A stretch of 64,000 bases of DNA, taken from Nocardia aurantiaca (GTDB lineage: Bacteria > Actinomycetota > Actinomycetes > Mycobacteriales > Mycobacteriaceae). How positions within the stretch are numbered: position 1 is the stretch's first letter; each line of letters begins with the position of its first letter. The notes beneath the pieces were generated by a model. It was not told the DNA's origin and did not search any database. It saw only the letters and a program-made list of their open reading frames with translations. The position numbers were made by a program, and so were the translations under genes. The stretch covers positions 434,001-498,000 of the forward strand of contig NZ_WMBB01000002.1 in assembly GCF_009708175.1 (NCBI RefSeq), read 5' to 3'. Of this stretch, positions 51,236-60,418 are shown one piece after another.

Positions 51236-51318
51236 TTGCCCAGAATAGGCGACCCGGCGGAAAAACATCGAGTCAAATGAGCTGGACCACGATAGAAGTC
51301 CCTCGTACCGTGTCGCTC

Positions 51319-51783
51319 ATGTCGGAACTCAAATCCACGCTGCGGGCGGACATGACCACCGCGATGAAGAGCAAGGACACACTGCGGCTGGCCACCCTGC
51401 GGATGCTGTTGTCCGCGATTCAGAACGCGGAGGTCGCCGGTCCCGAGGCCCGTGAGCTTTCCGACCAGGAGATCATCGCGGTCCTGCAGAAGGAGGCGAA
51501 GAAGCGCAACGAGGCCGCCGTCGTCTACGAGCAGGCCGGGCGCGGTGAACTGGCCGCCAACGAGCGCGCCGAGGAGTCGATCATCGACGAGTACCTGCCC
51601 ACCCAGCTCACCGACGCCGAGGTGGGCGACATCGCCGACACCGCCATCGCCGACGTCGCCGAGCAGTTGGGGGTGCGTCCCGGCATGAAGCAGATGGGGC
51701 AGGTCATGAAGGTCGCGACCGCGCTGGCGGCCGGGCGGGCCGACGGGTCGCGGATCTCGGCGGCGGTCAAGTCCCGGCTGTAG
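51319..51783 (+). CDS. YqeY/GatB-domain protein
   Basis: A 154-aa helical protein of the YqeY family, related to the tRNA-binding tail of GatB. Visible: LKSTLRADMTTAMKSKD, LRMLLSAIQNAEV and the C-terminal GMKQMGQVMKVA..LAAGRADGSRISAAVKSRL. ATG 51319 is chosen; GTG 51310 is in frame and would suit a leaderless mRNA. The family may interact with amidated tRNA, but no function is established. Divergent from the metallophosphoesterase over 83 bases. Confidence 0.9.
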   Translation: MSELKSTLRADMTTAMKSKDTLRLATLRMLLSAIQNAEVAGPEARELSDQEIIAVLQKEAKKRNEAAVVYEQAGRGELAANERAEESIIDEYLPTQLTDAEVGDIADTAIADVAEQLGVRPGMKQMGQVMKVATALAAGRADGSRISAAVKSRL

Positions 51784-51827
51784 ACGGTGTCCTTTTAATA
51801 CGCTGTGTCCCTCAATGCGAAGGTCCG

Positions 51828-51864
51828 GAGTGAACGAATCACTCCGGACCTTCGTTGTGGGTTA
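51828..51864. terminator. Bidirectional hairpin terminator
   Basis: Perfect 16-base stem CGAAGGTCCGGAGTGA and complement around ACGAA, between the convergent yqeY-like and ponA2 genes. Its last bases touch the ponA2 stop. Confidence 0.85.
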
Positions 51865-54225
51865 CCGCGGAATCGGGATGGGAATCGGGATCGGCGGTAG
51901 CTGCGGGATGGTGATGTTCGGCAATCCCGGCAGCGACGGCGGTGCGTTGGGCGTGGGCACCGGTATCTGACTGCCGTCACTCACGTAGATCGTGATCACC
52001 GAGCCCGGAATGGCCGACCCGTTCGGCGAGACGTTCATGACCGTCCCTTTGGCCGCGCCCGGCTGGGTGGTCACCGACACCTGGAAGCCCGCTCCCACCA
52101 GCATGGAGGTGGCCTCCGCCTGGGTCATGCCGATCACGTCCGGGATCTGCGAATTGTTCGAGCCGCGGACGTACTTGTCGTCCAGCGGAGGCAGCGCCGC
52201 GGGCGGGAACTTGTCGAGCACGTTCTTCATCGCGCCCAGATAGGTGCGGGCGGGTTCGTTACCGCCGTACAGGTTTCCGCTGCCGCAGCTGCGCAGCGGG
52301 AACGAGCAGATCTCACCCGGCGTCGGGCTGTCGCCGTAGATGTAGGCGGACCCGGCGAAGGAATTGGTGAACGCCAGGAAGGCCGAGGACCGGTGGCTCT
52401 CCGTGGTACCCGTCTTGGCCGAGGTCGGGATGTTCCAGCCCACAGCGTGCGCCGAACCGGCTGCGGTACCGCTCACCACGTCCTGGCTCAGGGCGTTGGC
52501 GAGGGTATTGGCCAAACCTGGATCCACCACCTGCTCACATGCCTGCTGGGTCAGCGGCACCGACTTGCCGTTGCGGTCCACCACTTCCTTGATCGGCGTG
52601 GGCGGGCACCACTTGCCGTTGGAGGCCAGCGTGGCGGCCACATTCGACAACTCCAGCGGGTTGATCGCCACCGGTCCCAGGGTGAACGAACCCAGGTTCT
52701 GGTCCTTGACCATGTCGGCAAGGCTCTGGTTGCCGTGGCCGGAGGTGCCGGGCTGGGTGTAGGAGCGCATGCCCAGGCGGACCGCCATATCCACGGTCGG
52801 GGCCACGCCGACGGCCTGGATCAGTTTGACGAAGGCCGTGTTCGGCGAGGTCGCCAGCGCCTCGGTCACCGACATCGAGCCCTTGTAGGCGCCCGCGTTC
52901 TTCACGCAGTAGGTCTCCGGCGGGCAGCCCGGCGTCCCGGAATTACCCATGCCCTTGGCCGAGAAGAACGACGGAACGTCCAGCGTGGCATTGATGCCCA
53001 GGCCCTTCTCCATGGCCGCGGCCGTGGTGAAGATCTTGAAGATCGAGCCCGCGCCGTCACCGACCATCGAGTACGGCTGCGGCTGCACGGTCTGATGCGC
53101 GTTGGCGTCCAGACCGTAGACGCGGCTCGAGCCCATGGCCAGCAGCGGATGCGAATCCTGGCCGGGCGCCACGATATTCATGACCTCGGCGATGTCGTCC
53201 AGATTCGGGTTGGTGTTGGCGGCCAGCGAGTCGCGCACCTGGTCCTGGACCGCCGGGTCCAGGGTGGTGCGAATCAGGTAGCCGCCCTTCTCGAGCTGAT
53301 CGCGACTGATGCCCGCGTTGTTCAGGTACTGCATGGCGTAGTCGCAGAAGAAGCCACGGTCATTGGCGGCGATGCAGCCGCGCGGCAGGCCCTTGGGCTC
53401 GGGCAGTACGCCCAGGGGCGCTTCCTTGGCCTTGCGGTATTCGTCGGCGCGGTTGGGTACGTTCTGGATCAGGGTGTCCAGCACGGTGTTCCGGCGCTCC
53501 AGCACACCCTGCGGGTTGGTATAGGGGTTCAGCTTGGAGCTGGACTGCACCATGCCGGCCAGCATGGCCGACTGCACCACGTTCAGATCCTTGGCGTCGA
53601 CGCCGAAGTAGGTCTGGGCGGCGTCCTGGATGCCGTAGGCGCCGTTGCCGAACGGCACCAGGTTGAGATACCTGGTGAGGATCTCGTCCTTGGTGAGTCG
53701 CTTGTCCAGCGTCAGCGCCATGCGGATCTCGCGGATCTTGCGGGCGGGGGTGGTCTCGATGGCGGCCCGGCGTTCGGCGTCGGTCTTGGCCACCACGAGC
53801 AGTAGGTAGTTCTTCACGTACTGCTGGTCGATGGTGGAGCCACCCTGCGAGACCTGGCCGCCCGAGGTATTGGTCAGGAAGGCGCGAAAAGTGCCCTGCC
53901 AGTCCACACCGTGGTGGTCGGCGAAACGCTTGTCCTCCACCGAGACCAGGGACAGCTTCATGTCATTGGAGATCTTGTCGCTGGGGACCTCGAAGCGGCG
54001 TTGCTCGTACAGCCATGCGAAAGGTGTCCCATTCGCGTCCACCATGGTCGAGACCGCCGGAACGGTACCCTCGACCAGTTCGGCGGACACATTGTCGACG
54101 GCATCCGCGGCTCGGTTGGAGATGAACCCGAAGCCACCGGCGAGCGGGAACAGCAACCCGGCGAGCAACACGGCGGCCAAGACGCACGCGCCTGCCAGTC
54201 TCCAGAGCGTTCGTGTGATCGGCAC
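51862..54225 (-). CDS. ponA2: Bifunctional penicillin-binding protein PonA2 with PASTA domain
   Basis: A 787-aa class A PBP. A membrane anchor lies at ~5-30. The glycosyltransferase domain has EDKRFADHHGVDW and GGSTIDQQYVKN. The transpeptidase has SxxK as GAGSIFKIFT, SxN as TSPNTAF and the KTG triad as SAKTGTTESHR. One PASTA domain (IPDVIGMTQAEATSMLVGAG..) follows, then a Pro/Ile tail. Sequence and neighbours match Rv3682 of M. tuberculosis, where GSIFK is also found. GTG 54225 (VPITRTLW) is the preferred start; upstream codons to 54255 look non-native. It builds and crosslinks peptidoglycan, mainly under stress. Confidence 0.95.
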   Translation of the reverse strand: MPITRTLWRLAGACVLAAVLLAGLLFPLAGGFGFISNRAADAVDNVSAELVEGTVPAVSTMVDANGTPFAWLYEQRRFEVPSDKISNDMKLSLVSVEDKRFADHHGVDWQGTFRAFLTNTSGGQVSQGGSTIDQQYVKNYLLLVVAKTDAERRAAIETTPARKIREIRMALTLDKRLTKDEILTRYLNLVPFGNGAYGIQDAAQTYFGVDAKDLNVVQSAMLAGMVQSSSKLNPYTNPQGVLERRNTVLDTLIQNVPNRADEYRKAKEAPLGVLPEPKGLPRGCIAANDRGFFCDYAMQYLNNAGISRDQLEKGGYLIRTTLDPAVQDQVRDSLAANTNPNLDDIAEVMNIVAPGQDSHPLLAMGSSRVYGLDANAHQTVQPQPYSMVGDGAGSIFKIFTTAAAMEKGLGINATLDVPSFFSAKGMGNSGTPGCPPETYCVKNAGAYKGSMSVTEALATSPNTAFVKLIQAVGVAPTVDMAVRLGMRSYTQPGTSGHGNQSLADMVKDQNLGSFTLGPVAINPLELSNVAATLASNGKWCPPTPIKEVVDRNGKSVPLTQQACEQVVDPGLANTLANALSQDVVSGTAAGSAHAVGWNIPTSAKTGTTESHRSSAFLAFTNSFAGSAYIYGDSPTPGEICSFPLRSCGSGNLYGGNEPARTYLGAMKNVLDKFPPAALPPLDDKYVRGSNNSQIPDVIGMTQAEATSMLVGAGFQVSVTTQPGAAKGTVMNVSPNGSAIPGSVITIYVSDGSQIPVPTPNAPPSLPGLPNITIPQLPPIPIPIPIPR

Positions 54226-54527
54226 GGGCCCTAGCCTAATTGGCCTTGCGGGCACTCGGTGTTCGCCCGCCGTGGGGTGTCCATTCGTCCCAAAAGAGAC
54301 GGACTGCCCGGTTCAATGCAACGAATGCATGGACGGACGTACCAGAAAATCTCGGGACGGTCTTGCGCAGGCCGCACACCTTTACCTAGATTGAGAACCC
54401 AGTGTGATAGAGCTAACACTCAAAGTGGAATGTGGTGCAGGACGCAGTGGGGTTGGGTAGCTGCGCGCTGTACACGCGATTCTGGAGCGCCGTGACCCGG
54501 TGTTCGGACTGCAAAGGGGCACACCAA
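54226..54527. other. Divergent control region of ponA2 and whiB4
   Basis: No gene. It holds a symmetric element AGTGT-N10-ACACT at 54401-54420 that includes a good CRP half-site pair (54403-54418), and TTTACCTAGATTG-like AT-rich bases around 54381 that may form promoter elements. The region is 302 bases. Confidence 0.6.
54403..54418. promoter_or_regulatory. Candidate CRP site in the whiB4 promoter
   Basis: TGTGA-TAGAGC-TAACA matches nine of ten core bases of TGTGA-N6-TCACA and lies in a larger palindrome. It is 110 bases before whiB4. The crp gene is about 5 kb away. Confidence 0.55.
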
Positions 54528-54851
54528 ATGCACATGACTACCCCGATCGCTCGATTGGACGTGGAGCAGGCCGAAGCGAGAATCGCCTGGGTTTCCCAGG
54601 CCCGATGCAAGGAAGTGGATCCCGACCAGCTGTTCGTGCGAGGCGCAGCGCAGCGCAAAGCGGCAACCATCTGCCGGCACTGCCCGGTCCTGATGGAGTG
54701 CGGGGCGGATGCCCTGGACAATCGTGTCGAGTTCGGAGTGTGGGGCGGCATGACCGAGCGGCAGCGCCGCGCGCTGCTCAAACAGCATCCGGAGGTGACG
54801 AGTTGGGCCGACTTCTTCCGCGCCCAGCGGTCCCAGAAAGTAGCGATGTAA
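54528..54851 (+). CDS. whiB4: WhiB4, iron-sulfur redox regulator
   Basis: A 107-aa WhiB protein. The cluster ligands are C27, C49, C52 and C58 (C-x21-C-x2-C-x5-C), followed by GVWGGMTERQRRALLKQHPEV, which is typical of WhiB4. It senses O2 and redox stress through a [4Fe-4S] cluster and binds DNA in mycobacteria. ATG 54528 has AAAGGGG eight bases upstream; the frame is open to 54432. Divergent from ponA2 as in M. tuberculosis (Rv3681c). A hairpin terminator follows. Confidence 0.95.
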   Translation: MHMTTPIARLDVEQAEARIAWVSQARCKEVDPDQLFVRGAAQRKAATICRHCPVLMECGADALDNRVEFGVWGGMTERQRRALLKQHPEVTSWADFFRAQRSQKVAM

Positions 54852-54890
54852 TCGAGTATCCCTTACCGAGATCCCCCCTATAAGCAGAAC

Positions 54891-54920
54891 GGATCGAGCC
54901 CGCGAAAGCGGGCTCGATCC
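54891..54920. terminator. Bidirectional hairpin terminator
   Basis: Perfect 13-base stem GGATCGAGCCCGC and complement with a GAAA tetraloop between whiB4 and the convergent ArsA-like gene. Confidence 0.85.
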
Positions 54921-55023
54921 GTGTCCGGGGTCGGATCGGGCATTTCAAACCAAAGGGTCGAAAGCCTTGGCTCTGCCAGGCGGACTCGGCGCCACCTGAT
55001 CGGGCGGATCGGGAAGAGCCTGG

Positions 55024-56205
55024 TCAGGCGGATCGGGCAGTGCCGGCCTCGACCAGTTGATCACCCACCGCGCGCAGCGCTTCCAGGTCGGCGACCTCGA
55101 ACGGCAGTGCGGTGACTGCCACAATCGGGACGCTCGGGTGCGCGCCCGTGAACCGGTGCAGCAGATGCTGTTCCCGCTTGGCGGTGGCGGCTCGGTGGGC
55201 GTGAATGCGCAGCACCGCGGCGGTCAGGGCCTCCGGGGTGTCCGCCTCGGGTTCCGGCGTCGCGCCATTGGTCGCGGTCTGCGGGGCCAGCCGGTCCGCG
55301 GCGACCTGCGCCTGCTCAGCGGACAGTGAACTCAGCACCGGATGCGTGCGGTTCAGCACCAGGCCCGCCAGCGGCATCTTGTCGGTCGAGAGCCGATCCA
55401 CGAAGAAGCTCGCCTCACGCAACGCGTCCGGTTCGGCCGCGGCCACCACCAGGAAGTGGGTGCCCGGTCGCGACAGCATGGCGTAGGTGCGGTCGGCGCG
55501 ATCCTGGAAGCCGCCGAACATGGATTCCAGCGACTGCAAGAAGACACTGGCGTCTTTGAGCAATTGGCCGCCGACGATGGTCGAGACGCCGCGCAGCGCC
55601 AGGCTCATGGCACCGGCCACGAACTTCCCGACCCCGCGGCCCGGGGCCATGATGACGCGGATCATCTTGCCGTTGAGGAAGTTGCCCAGCCGCTTGGGCG
55701 CGTCCAGGAAGTCCAGGGCATTACGGGAAGGCGGGGTGTCGACCACGATCAGGTCCCACTGGCGCTTGGAGGCCAGCTGTCCCAGCTTCTCCATCGCCAT
55801 GTACTCCTGGGTGCCACCGAAGGAGGACGCGACGGTCTGATAGATCGGGTTGGCGAAGATCTGCTCGGCCTTGTCCGGACTGGTGTGCTCGAGCACCATC
55901 TCGTCGAAGGTGCGGCGCATATTCAGCATCATGGCGAACAGCTCGCCCTTGGCCTCCGGGCCGAGTTCCACCTTCTGCGGGACGTTTCCGAGGTCGCTGA
56001 CGCCCAGCGACTGGGCCAGCCGGCGCGCGGGGTCGATGGTCAGCACCACGACCTTGCGACCCTCCTCGGCGGCGCGCAGCGCGATGGCGGCGGCCGTCGT
56101 GGTCTTGCCCACGCCGCCGGAGCCGCAGCACACCACGATGCGGGCCGACGGGTCTGCGATGATCTTCGAAATATCCAGGGGCACAGTGCCTGCCGGAACG
56201 ATCAT
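55024..56205 (-). CDS. ArsA/GET3-like ATPase (Rv3680-like)
   Basis: A 393-aa ATPase of the anion-transporting/GET3 class. Deviant Walker [16 protein letters not shown] at ~28-42, switch I region [16 protein letters not shown] and switch [17 protein letters not shown]. It is the second gene of a pair with the ATPase at 56208, separated by two bases. In M. tuberculosis the pair (Rv3679/Rv3680) forms a complex linked to glycerol and propionate stress and envelope lipids. No ArsB or metal-binding motif is present, so arsenite export is unlikely. Confidence 0.9.
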   Translation of the reverse strand: MIVPAGTVPLDISKIIADPSARIVVCCGSGGVGKTTTAAAIALRAAEEGRKVVVLTIDPARRLAQSLGVSDLGNVPQKVELGPEAKGELFAMMLNMRRTFDEMVLEHTSPDKAEQIFANPIYQTVASSFGGTQEYMAMEKLGQLASKRQWDLIVVDTPPSRNALDFLDAPKRLGNFLNGKMIRVIMAPGRGVGKFVAGAMSLALRGVSTIVGGQLLKDASVFLQSLESMFGGFQDRADRTYAMLSRPGTHFLVVAAAEPDALREASFFVDRLSTDKMPLAGLVLNRTHPVLSSLSAEQAQVAADRLAPQTATNGATPEPEADTPEALTAAVLRIHAHRAATAKREQHLLHRFTGAHPSVPIVAVTALPFEVADLEALRAVGDQLVEAGTARSA

Positions 56206-56207
56206 GA

Positions 56208-57245
56208 CTAGCGAACCCCCTGCGCGCTCAAGACTTCGGCCAGCTCGTAGAGTCCGCCCAGATCCATGCCGTCGGTCAGCGAGGGCAGGTACAGCCGTGA
56301 GATATCGAGCTGGGACAGCTCGGCCGCGCTCTCGTCCTGGGCGGCCAGCCGGGCGGAATGCTCCACCGCCTCGGCGACCAGGCCCTGGAAATCGGCCTCG
56401 GACAAGCTGATCCCGGCCTCGGCCAGCCCGGCCTTCAGCGCGTCGATGTCGACCTCGCCCTGGGCGGCCCGTTCGCGCACCGGGCGCGGCAGGTAGCCCT
56501 CGCTCGCGCGATTTACGATGACCGTGCCGATATTCAGGTCATTGGCGGTGAGTTCGGCGACGGCGTCGGCGGTTTCCTGCACCGGCAGCGCCTCCAGCAG
56601 CGTGACCAGGTGGATCATGGTCTGCTCGGAGTGCAGCAGCTTGGACACGCCCTCGGCCTGGGAGGCGATGGGACCGCCGCCGGCGATCTCGACCATGGCC
56701 TGGGTGACGTCCAGGAAGCTGGCGATGCGACCGGTCGGGGGCGCGTCGATGACGATCTCGTCGTAAACCGGCTTGCCCGACTTGTCCGCGCGCACCGCGC
56801 ATTCCTTGATCTTGCCGGTGAGAATCACGTCGCGCAGGCCCGGCGCGATGGTGGTGACGAACTCGATGGCGCCCACCCGGTGCATGGCGCGACCGGCGAA
56901 GCCCAGGTTGTAGAACATGTCGAGGTACTCGAGGAACGCGTGCTCGACATCGAGGGCCAGGGCCACCACCTCGCCGCCGCCGTCCGCGGTGGCGATACGG
57001 GTCTCGGTGGGCGGCAACGGCGGCAGATCGAACAGCTGGGCAATGGACTGTCTGGCCTCGACCTCGACCAGCAGCACCCGGCGTCCCCCGGCGGCGAGTG
57101 CCAGCGCCAGCGCGGCGGCGACCGTCGACTTCCCGGTGCCACCCTTCCCGGAAACGTAGTGCAGGCGGGCCTTGTTCGCTCGCTCCGGCCAACCTACTTC
57201 GACCCCCGGCTCAACCGAAACGGGCACTGCTATCGGTACTCCCAC
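56208..57245 (-). CDS. ArsA/GET3-like ATPase (Rv3679-like)
   Basis: A 345-aa ATPase, partner of the downstream Rv3680-like protein. Deviant Walker [16 protein letters not shown] near residue 27, [17 protein letters not shown] and the switch [18 protein letters not shown] start it at GTG 57245. A TATAGG at 57260-57255 lies at the distance expected for a -10 giving a leaderless mRNA starting at that GTG, and the resulting length is near that of Rv3679. The frame runs open to 57641 through the dispersed repeat. The pair is conserved in all mycobacteria; the substrate is not established. Confidence 0.9.
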   Translation of the reverse strand: MGVPIAVPVSVEPGVEVGWPERANKARLHYVSGKGGTGKSTVAAALALALAAGGRRVLLVEVEARQSIAQLFDLPPLPPTETRIATADGGGEVVALALDVEHAFLEYLDMFYNLGFAGRAMHRVGAIEFVTTIAPGLRDVILTGKIKECAVRADKSGKPVYDEIVIDAPPTGRIASFLDVTQAMVEIAGGGPIASQAEGVSKLLHSEQTMIHLVTLLEALPVQETADAVAELTANDLNIGTVIVNRASEGYLPRPVRERAAQGEVDIDALKAGLAEAGISLSEADFQGLVAEAVEHSARLAAQDESAAELSQLDISRLYLPSLTDGMDLGGLYELAEVLSAQGVR

Positions 57246-57360
57246 GCCCGCGAGCCTATAACTCGTTCCGGATATCTGCCCAGAGGCACGACATACTGTC
57301 TGATACACCACTTTTAGTTTGTGGTCCGCCTCGGCCTGGACCGCAGCTTGACAGACCTCC

Positions 57361-57490
57361 GCCCTGCAGCGAGGGGAGCGAAGGGCTCCATATACCTGCG
57401 CCTTGGGGAGCGGAGGAGGGAAAGCCGAGATTCCGGCTCCATAGACCTGCGCCTCGGCCGCGAACCCGCCCCGGAGCGAGGTGGAGGGGC
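57361..57490. repeat. Dispersed intergenic repeat, copy B
   Basis: Two internal variants of the block GGCTCCATAnACCTGCGCCT (n varies) occur at 57386 and 57436. Shared flanks with 21415-21545 include GGGGAGCGAA, AAAGCCGAGA and GGAGCGAGGTGGAGGGG. It fills the space between the Rv3679-like promoter and the 54-aa gene. Confidence 0.6.
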
Positions 57491-57506
57491 GAATTAAACT
57501 CGGCCC

Positions 57507-57671
57507 ATGAGTGAACTGACCGTGTGGGAGTACGCGACGGTGCCGCTGCTGACCCATGCCACCAAGGCCATTCTGGACCAGTGGGGTTCCGATGGCTGGG
57601 AACTCGTCACGGTACTTCCGGGGCCCACCGGTGAGCAGCATGTCGCCTACCTGAAGCGGAGGAAGAGCTGA
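57507..57671 (+). CDS. 54-aa DUF4177-like protein
   Basis: A short conserved gene: MSELTVWEYATVPLLTHATK, then AILDQWGSDGWELVTVLPGP and a C-terminal AYLKRRKS. The W-E-Y start and GW-ELV pattern are those of small DUF4177-type proteins. It corresponds in position to Rv3678A of M. tuberculosis. No Shine-Dalgarno is evident, but TTAAACT about ten bases upstream could be a -10 of a leaderless transcript. The stop overlaps the next ATG (TGATG), so it is cotranslated with the RidA-like gene. Function unknown. Confidence 0.85.
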   Translation: MSELTVWEYATVPLLTHATKAILDQWGSDGWELVTVLPGPTGEQHVAYLKRRKS

Positions 57672-58126
57672 TGGCCTGGGCGGAGAACCTGAAGAAGCTC
57701 GGCCTCGAGCTGCCGCCCGCTCCGCCGCCGGTCGCGGTGTACGTGGCGGGCGTCCGCACCGGGAACTACGTCTACACCTCCGGCCAGCTGCCCTTCGTGA
57801 ACGGGCAGCTCCCGCTCACCGGAAAGGTCGGCGCCGAGCTCACCATCGAGCAGGGCGCCGAGATGGCCAAGCTGGCGGCGCTCAATGCGCTTGCGGTCGT
57901 GCATGATCTGGTCGGGCTCGACAATGTGGTGCGCATCGTCAAGGTGGTGGGTTTCGTGGCCTCCGCACCTGGCTTCAACGATCAGCCGCTGGTCATCAAT
58001 GGCGCCTCGGAGCTACTCGGCGAGGTGCTCGGCGAGGCCGGTGTGCACGCCCGCTCCGCGGTCGGCACCTCCGAACTGCCCAAGAACACCCCGGTCGAAG
58101 TCGAACTCATCGCCGAGGTTCGCTAG
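57671..58126 (+). CDS. RidA/YjgF-family protein (Rv3678c-like)
   Basis: A 151-aa RidA-superfamily protein. The N terminus has a short Pro-rich extension (LELPPAPPPVAVY). The family core is present: VYTSGQLPFVNG, LAALNALAVVHDLVGLDNVVRIVKVVGFVASAPGF and the C-terminal GVHARSAVGTSELPKNTPVEVE with the conserved Arg. The canonical family hydrolyses reactive enamines and imines. Coupled to the 54-aa gene by overlap. Confidence 0.92.
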   Translation: MAWAENLKKLGLELPPAPPPVAVYVAGVRTGNYVYTSGQLPFVNGQLPLTGKVGAELTIEQGAEMAKLAALNALAVVHDLVGLDNVVRIVKVVGFVASAPGFNDQPLVINGASELLGEVLGEAGVHARSAVGTSELPKNTPVEVELIAEVR

Positions 58127-58207
58127 CGCGAAAGCGTTGCGGCACAAGACTTATGCGCGGTGCGTTCAACTCTGGACGCACCGCGCTCGGTGCATTAGGA
58201 CGAATGT

Positions 58208-59014
58208 ATGACGCTCACCCATCCCGCATACGAGCAACTGCGGCAAGTGACGCCGTCCGCCGCGGTCGTGCTGGCCGACAACCCCAGCGGAATGACGTTG
58301 CAGGGCACCAACACCTGGTTGCTGCGCGCTCCCGGTGCCACGGAATACGTTGTGGTGGACCCGGGCCCGGAGGATCGCAAGCACACCGAGGCACTGGTGC
58401 ATGAGACCGGCGGAAATATCGCCCTCACGCTCATCACCCACAAGCACCACGACCACACCGGCGGTATCGATCACCTGGTCGAGGCCACCGGAACTCCGGT
58501 GCGCGCCAAGGATTCCGAATTCCTGCGCGGTCGAGGCGCCCATCTGACCGACGGCGAGGTCATCGAGGTCGCCGGATTGCGCATCACGGTGCTCGCCACC
58601 GCCGGGCACACCGAGGACTCGCACAGCTTCCTGCTCGACGGCCCGGACGGTGAGCAGGCCCTGCTCACCGGTGACACGGTGCTCGGAAGTGGTACGACCG
58701 TCTTGGAATCCTGGGACGGCGCCCTCGCCGCCTACCTGGACTCCCTGGACAGGCTCATGGCGGTCGCCCCGGGCCGCACGCTACTCCCGGCGCACGGCCC
58801 CGACCACGCCGACGCCGAACCGGTCATCCGCTACTACCTCGCCCACCGCCAGGAGCGGCTGAACCAGGTCCGCGCGGCCCTGGAGAAGCTCGGCCCGAAA
58901 GCCGAAGCGCCGCACATCGTCGCCGAGGTCTACGCCGACGTCGACAAGCGCCTCTGGCCCGCCGCCCAGAGTTCGGTCGAGGCCCAACTGGACTACATCC
59001 GTTCCCGGGGCTAG
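58208..59014 (+). CDS. Metallo-beta-lactamase-fold hydrolase (Rv3677c-like)
   Basis: A 268-aa MBL-fold hydrolase. The zinc motif is ITHKHHDHTGGIDHL (HxHxDH class), the second His is in TAGHTEDSHSFLL, the Asp is in LLTGDTVLG and the last His is in LLPAHGPDHADAEP. Helical C-terminal extension of ~70 residues as in LACTB2-like proteins. Substrate class is uncertain (hydroxyacyl-thiol or nucleic acid). It follows the RidA gene by 81 bases. Confidence 0.92.
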   Translation: MTLTHPAYEQLRQVTPSAAVVLADNPSGMTLQGTNTWLLRAPGATEYVVVDPGPEDRKHTEALVHETGGNIALTLITHKHHDHTGGIDHLVEATGTPVRAKDSEFLRGRGAHLTDGEVIEVAGLRITVLATAGHTEDSHSFLLDGPDGEQALLTGDTVLGSGTTVLESWDGALAAYLDSLDRLMAVAPGRTLLPAHGPDHADAEPVIRYYLAHRQERLNQVRAALEKLGPKAEAPHIVAEVYADVDKRLWPAAQSSVEAQLDYIRSRG

Positions 59015-59075
59015 GGCTTTCGCAGCGAAGCCCGCGAGAGTCCTCGGTACCGGACACAGGTTCCGTACACACGGG

Positions 59076-59118
59076 ACGAGGCGCGTCGTCACCGCTCCGG
59101 GGTGACGACACGCCTCGT
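59076..59118. terminator. Bidirectional hairpin terminator
   Basis: An 18-base stem with one mismatch (ACGAGGCGCGTCGTCACC) around GCTCCGG, between the convergent MBL and crp genes. Confidence 0.8.
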
Positions 59119-59138
59119 GTCGTATGTGCGGTCGCTGC

Positions 59139-59813
59139 CTAGCGAGCGCGGCGGGCCAGGCGCTCCGAGTCGGAGATCAGCACGCTCTTGCCCTCCAGCC
59201 GCAGCCAGCCGCGGTGTGCGAAGTCGGCCAGTGCCTTGTTCACCGTTTCGCGGGAGGCGCCGACCAGCTGGGCGATCTCCTCCTGGGTGAGGTCATGGGT
59301 CACGCGCAGCGCGCCCGCCTCCTGGGTGCCGAAGCGCTGGGCCAGCTGCAGCAGCGCCTTGGCGACGCGACCCGGAACATCGGTGAAGATCAGGTCGGCC
59401 AAGTTGTTGTTGGTGCGGCGCAGGCGGCGGGCGAGCACCCGGAGCAGTTGCTCGGCGATCTCGGGGCGCTGGTCGATCCACGCCTTCAGAGCGTCGCGGT
59501 CCATGGTGACCGCGCGGACCTCGGTGACGGTGGTGGCCGTCGAGGTGCGCGGACCCGGGTCGAAGATCGACAGCTCACCGAACATGTCCGACGGACCCAT
59601 GATCGTCAGCAGGTTCTCGCGACCGTCGGGGGAACGGCGGCCGATCTTCACCTTGCCCGAGGTGATGATGTACAACCGGTCGCCGGGCTCGCCCTCGTTG
59701 AAGATCACGTGGCCGCGCGGGAAGTCAACGGGCTGCAACTGTTTGGCGAGAGCCGCCACCGCGGTGGGCTCGACGCCTTGGAAGATGCCTGCTCTGGCGA
59801 GGGCCTCGTCCAC
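59139..59813 (-). CDS. crp: Crp/GlxR-type cAMP receptor protein
   Basis: A 224-aa CRP/FNR regulator. cAMP-binding domain with [30 protein letters not shown] and the phosphate-binding [18 protein letters not shown] at ~170-195 ([25 protein letters not shown]). GTG start with AAGGAG eight bases upstream. It is the orthologue of Rv3676 and C. glutamicum GlxR by sequence and position. A weak CRP-like site lies in its upstream region (59972-59987), which would allow autoregulation. Confidence 0.96.
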   Translation of the reverse strand: MDEALARAGIFQGVEPTAVAALAKQLQPVDFPRGHVIFNEGEPGDRLYIITSGKVKIGRRSPDGRENLLTIMGPSDMFGELSIFDPGPRTSTATTVTEVRAVTMDRDALKAWIDQRPEIAEQLLRVLARRLRRTNNNLADLIFTDVPGRVAKALLQLAQRFGTQEAGALRVTHDLTQEEIAQLVGASRETVNKALADFAHRGWLRLEGKSVLISDSERLARRAR

Positions 59814-59971
59814 GAATGTGCTCCTTATGGGAAATGGCTCTGTCCTGGACCGAAACGACTCGGCCGACAGTGCAGTCTACTTTGCAATACCGCCGGGTAG
59901 TGATAGACACCACGCGCCGAGCTCATTCTCAGACACGCGGGGCCTCAGTACGCGACACACAACGACGGTTT

Positions 59972-59987
59972 CGCGACACGCTTCACA
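59972..59987. promoter_or_regulatory. Weak CRP-like site upstream of crp
   Basis: Read leftward TGTGA-AGCGTG-TCGCG: one perfect half and 3 of 5 bases in the other half of TGTGA-N6-TCACA. It lies about 160 bases before the crp start. Confidence 0.3.
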
Positions 59988-60030
59988 AGTAATCTACGAC
60001 ACGCCGTGAGACCGGCGTCATGAAGTTCGT

Positions 60031-60064
60031 AAAAAGTGGTCCGGAGCCAAAGCCACCGGACCAC
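60031..60064 (-). terminator. Terminator of the 80-aa membrane protein gene
   Basis: Leftward: GTGGTCCGG/CCGGACCAC stem followed by TTTTT, between the 80-aa gene and crp. The crp gene therefore has its own promoter in 59814-60030. Confidence 0.85.
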
Positions 60065-60084
60065 CCGACCACCGACCCGAGCGA

Positions 60085-60327
60085 TCAACTGGCCTGTGCG
60101 ACGTCCATTCCCTTGGCTGCGGGCCGGGCTCGGCGCGGACGCGCCGCCGCAGCCGGCAAACCCAGTTTGGTCAGATCACTGACCTCGGCATTCGTGGCTC
60201 GATCGAGATACTGCTGGACCTCCGGGTCAGGCTCGAGAAGCTTGCGGAGTCGATTCTCGACCCGTTCCATCACCAACGCGAACAGCATCAGCGCTATCGG
60301 AAACAGCACCACAGCGAGTCCTTGCAT
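60085..60327 (-). CDS. Small membrane protein (Rv3675-like position)
   Basis: An 80-aa protein: one N-terminal membrane helix (GLAVVLFPIALMLFALVM), then a charged helix (ERVENRLRKLLEPDPEVQQYLDR) and a basic, Ala/Arg/Pro-rich end (AAARPRRARPAAKG). I start it at ATG 60327; the longer open frame to 60726 runs antisense to nth. In M. tuberculosis a small membrane protein (Rv3675) has the same place between crp and nth. Function unknown. Confidence 0.75.
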   Translation of the reverse strand: MQGLAVVLFPIALMLFALVMERVENRLRKLLEPDPEVQQYLDRATNAEVSDLTKLGLPAAAARPRRARPAAKGMDVAQAS

Positions 60328-60418
60328 AGGCAGCAGTAAACACGCCGAAGGTCTCAGATGGAACACGGCGGGTACTCGGCCCGGTTGTGGGACAGGGGTG
60401 GTTCCGTAAGGTGGACGC

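Noticed and set aside
55024..57245. Arsenite export by the ArsA-like pair
   Set aside because: No ArsB or ArsR nearby and no metal-binding Cys; gene order matches the mycobacterial Rv3679-Rv3680 envelope-stress pair.
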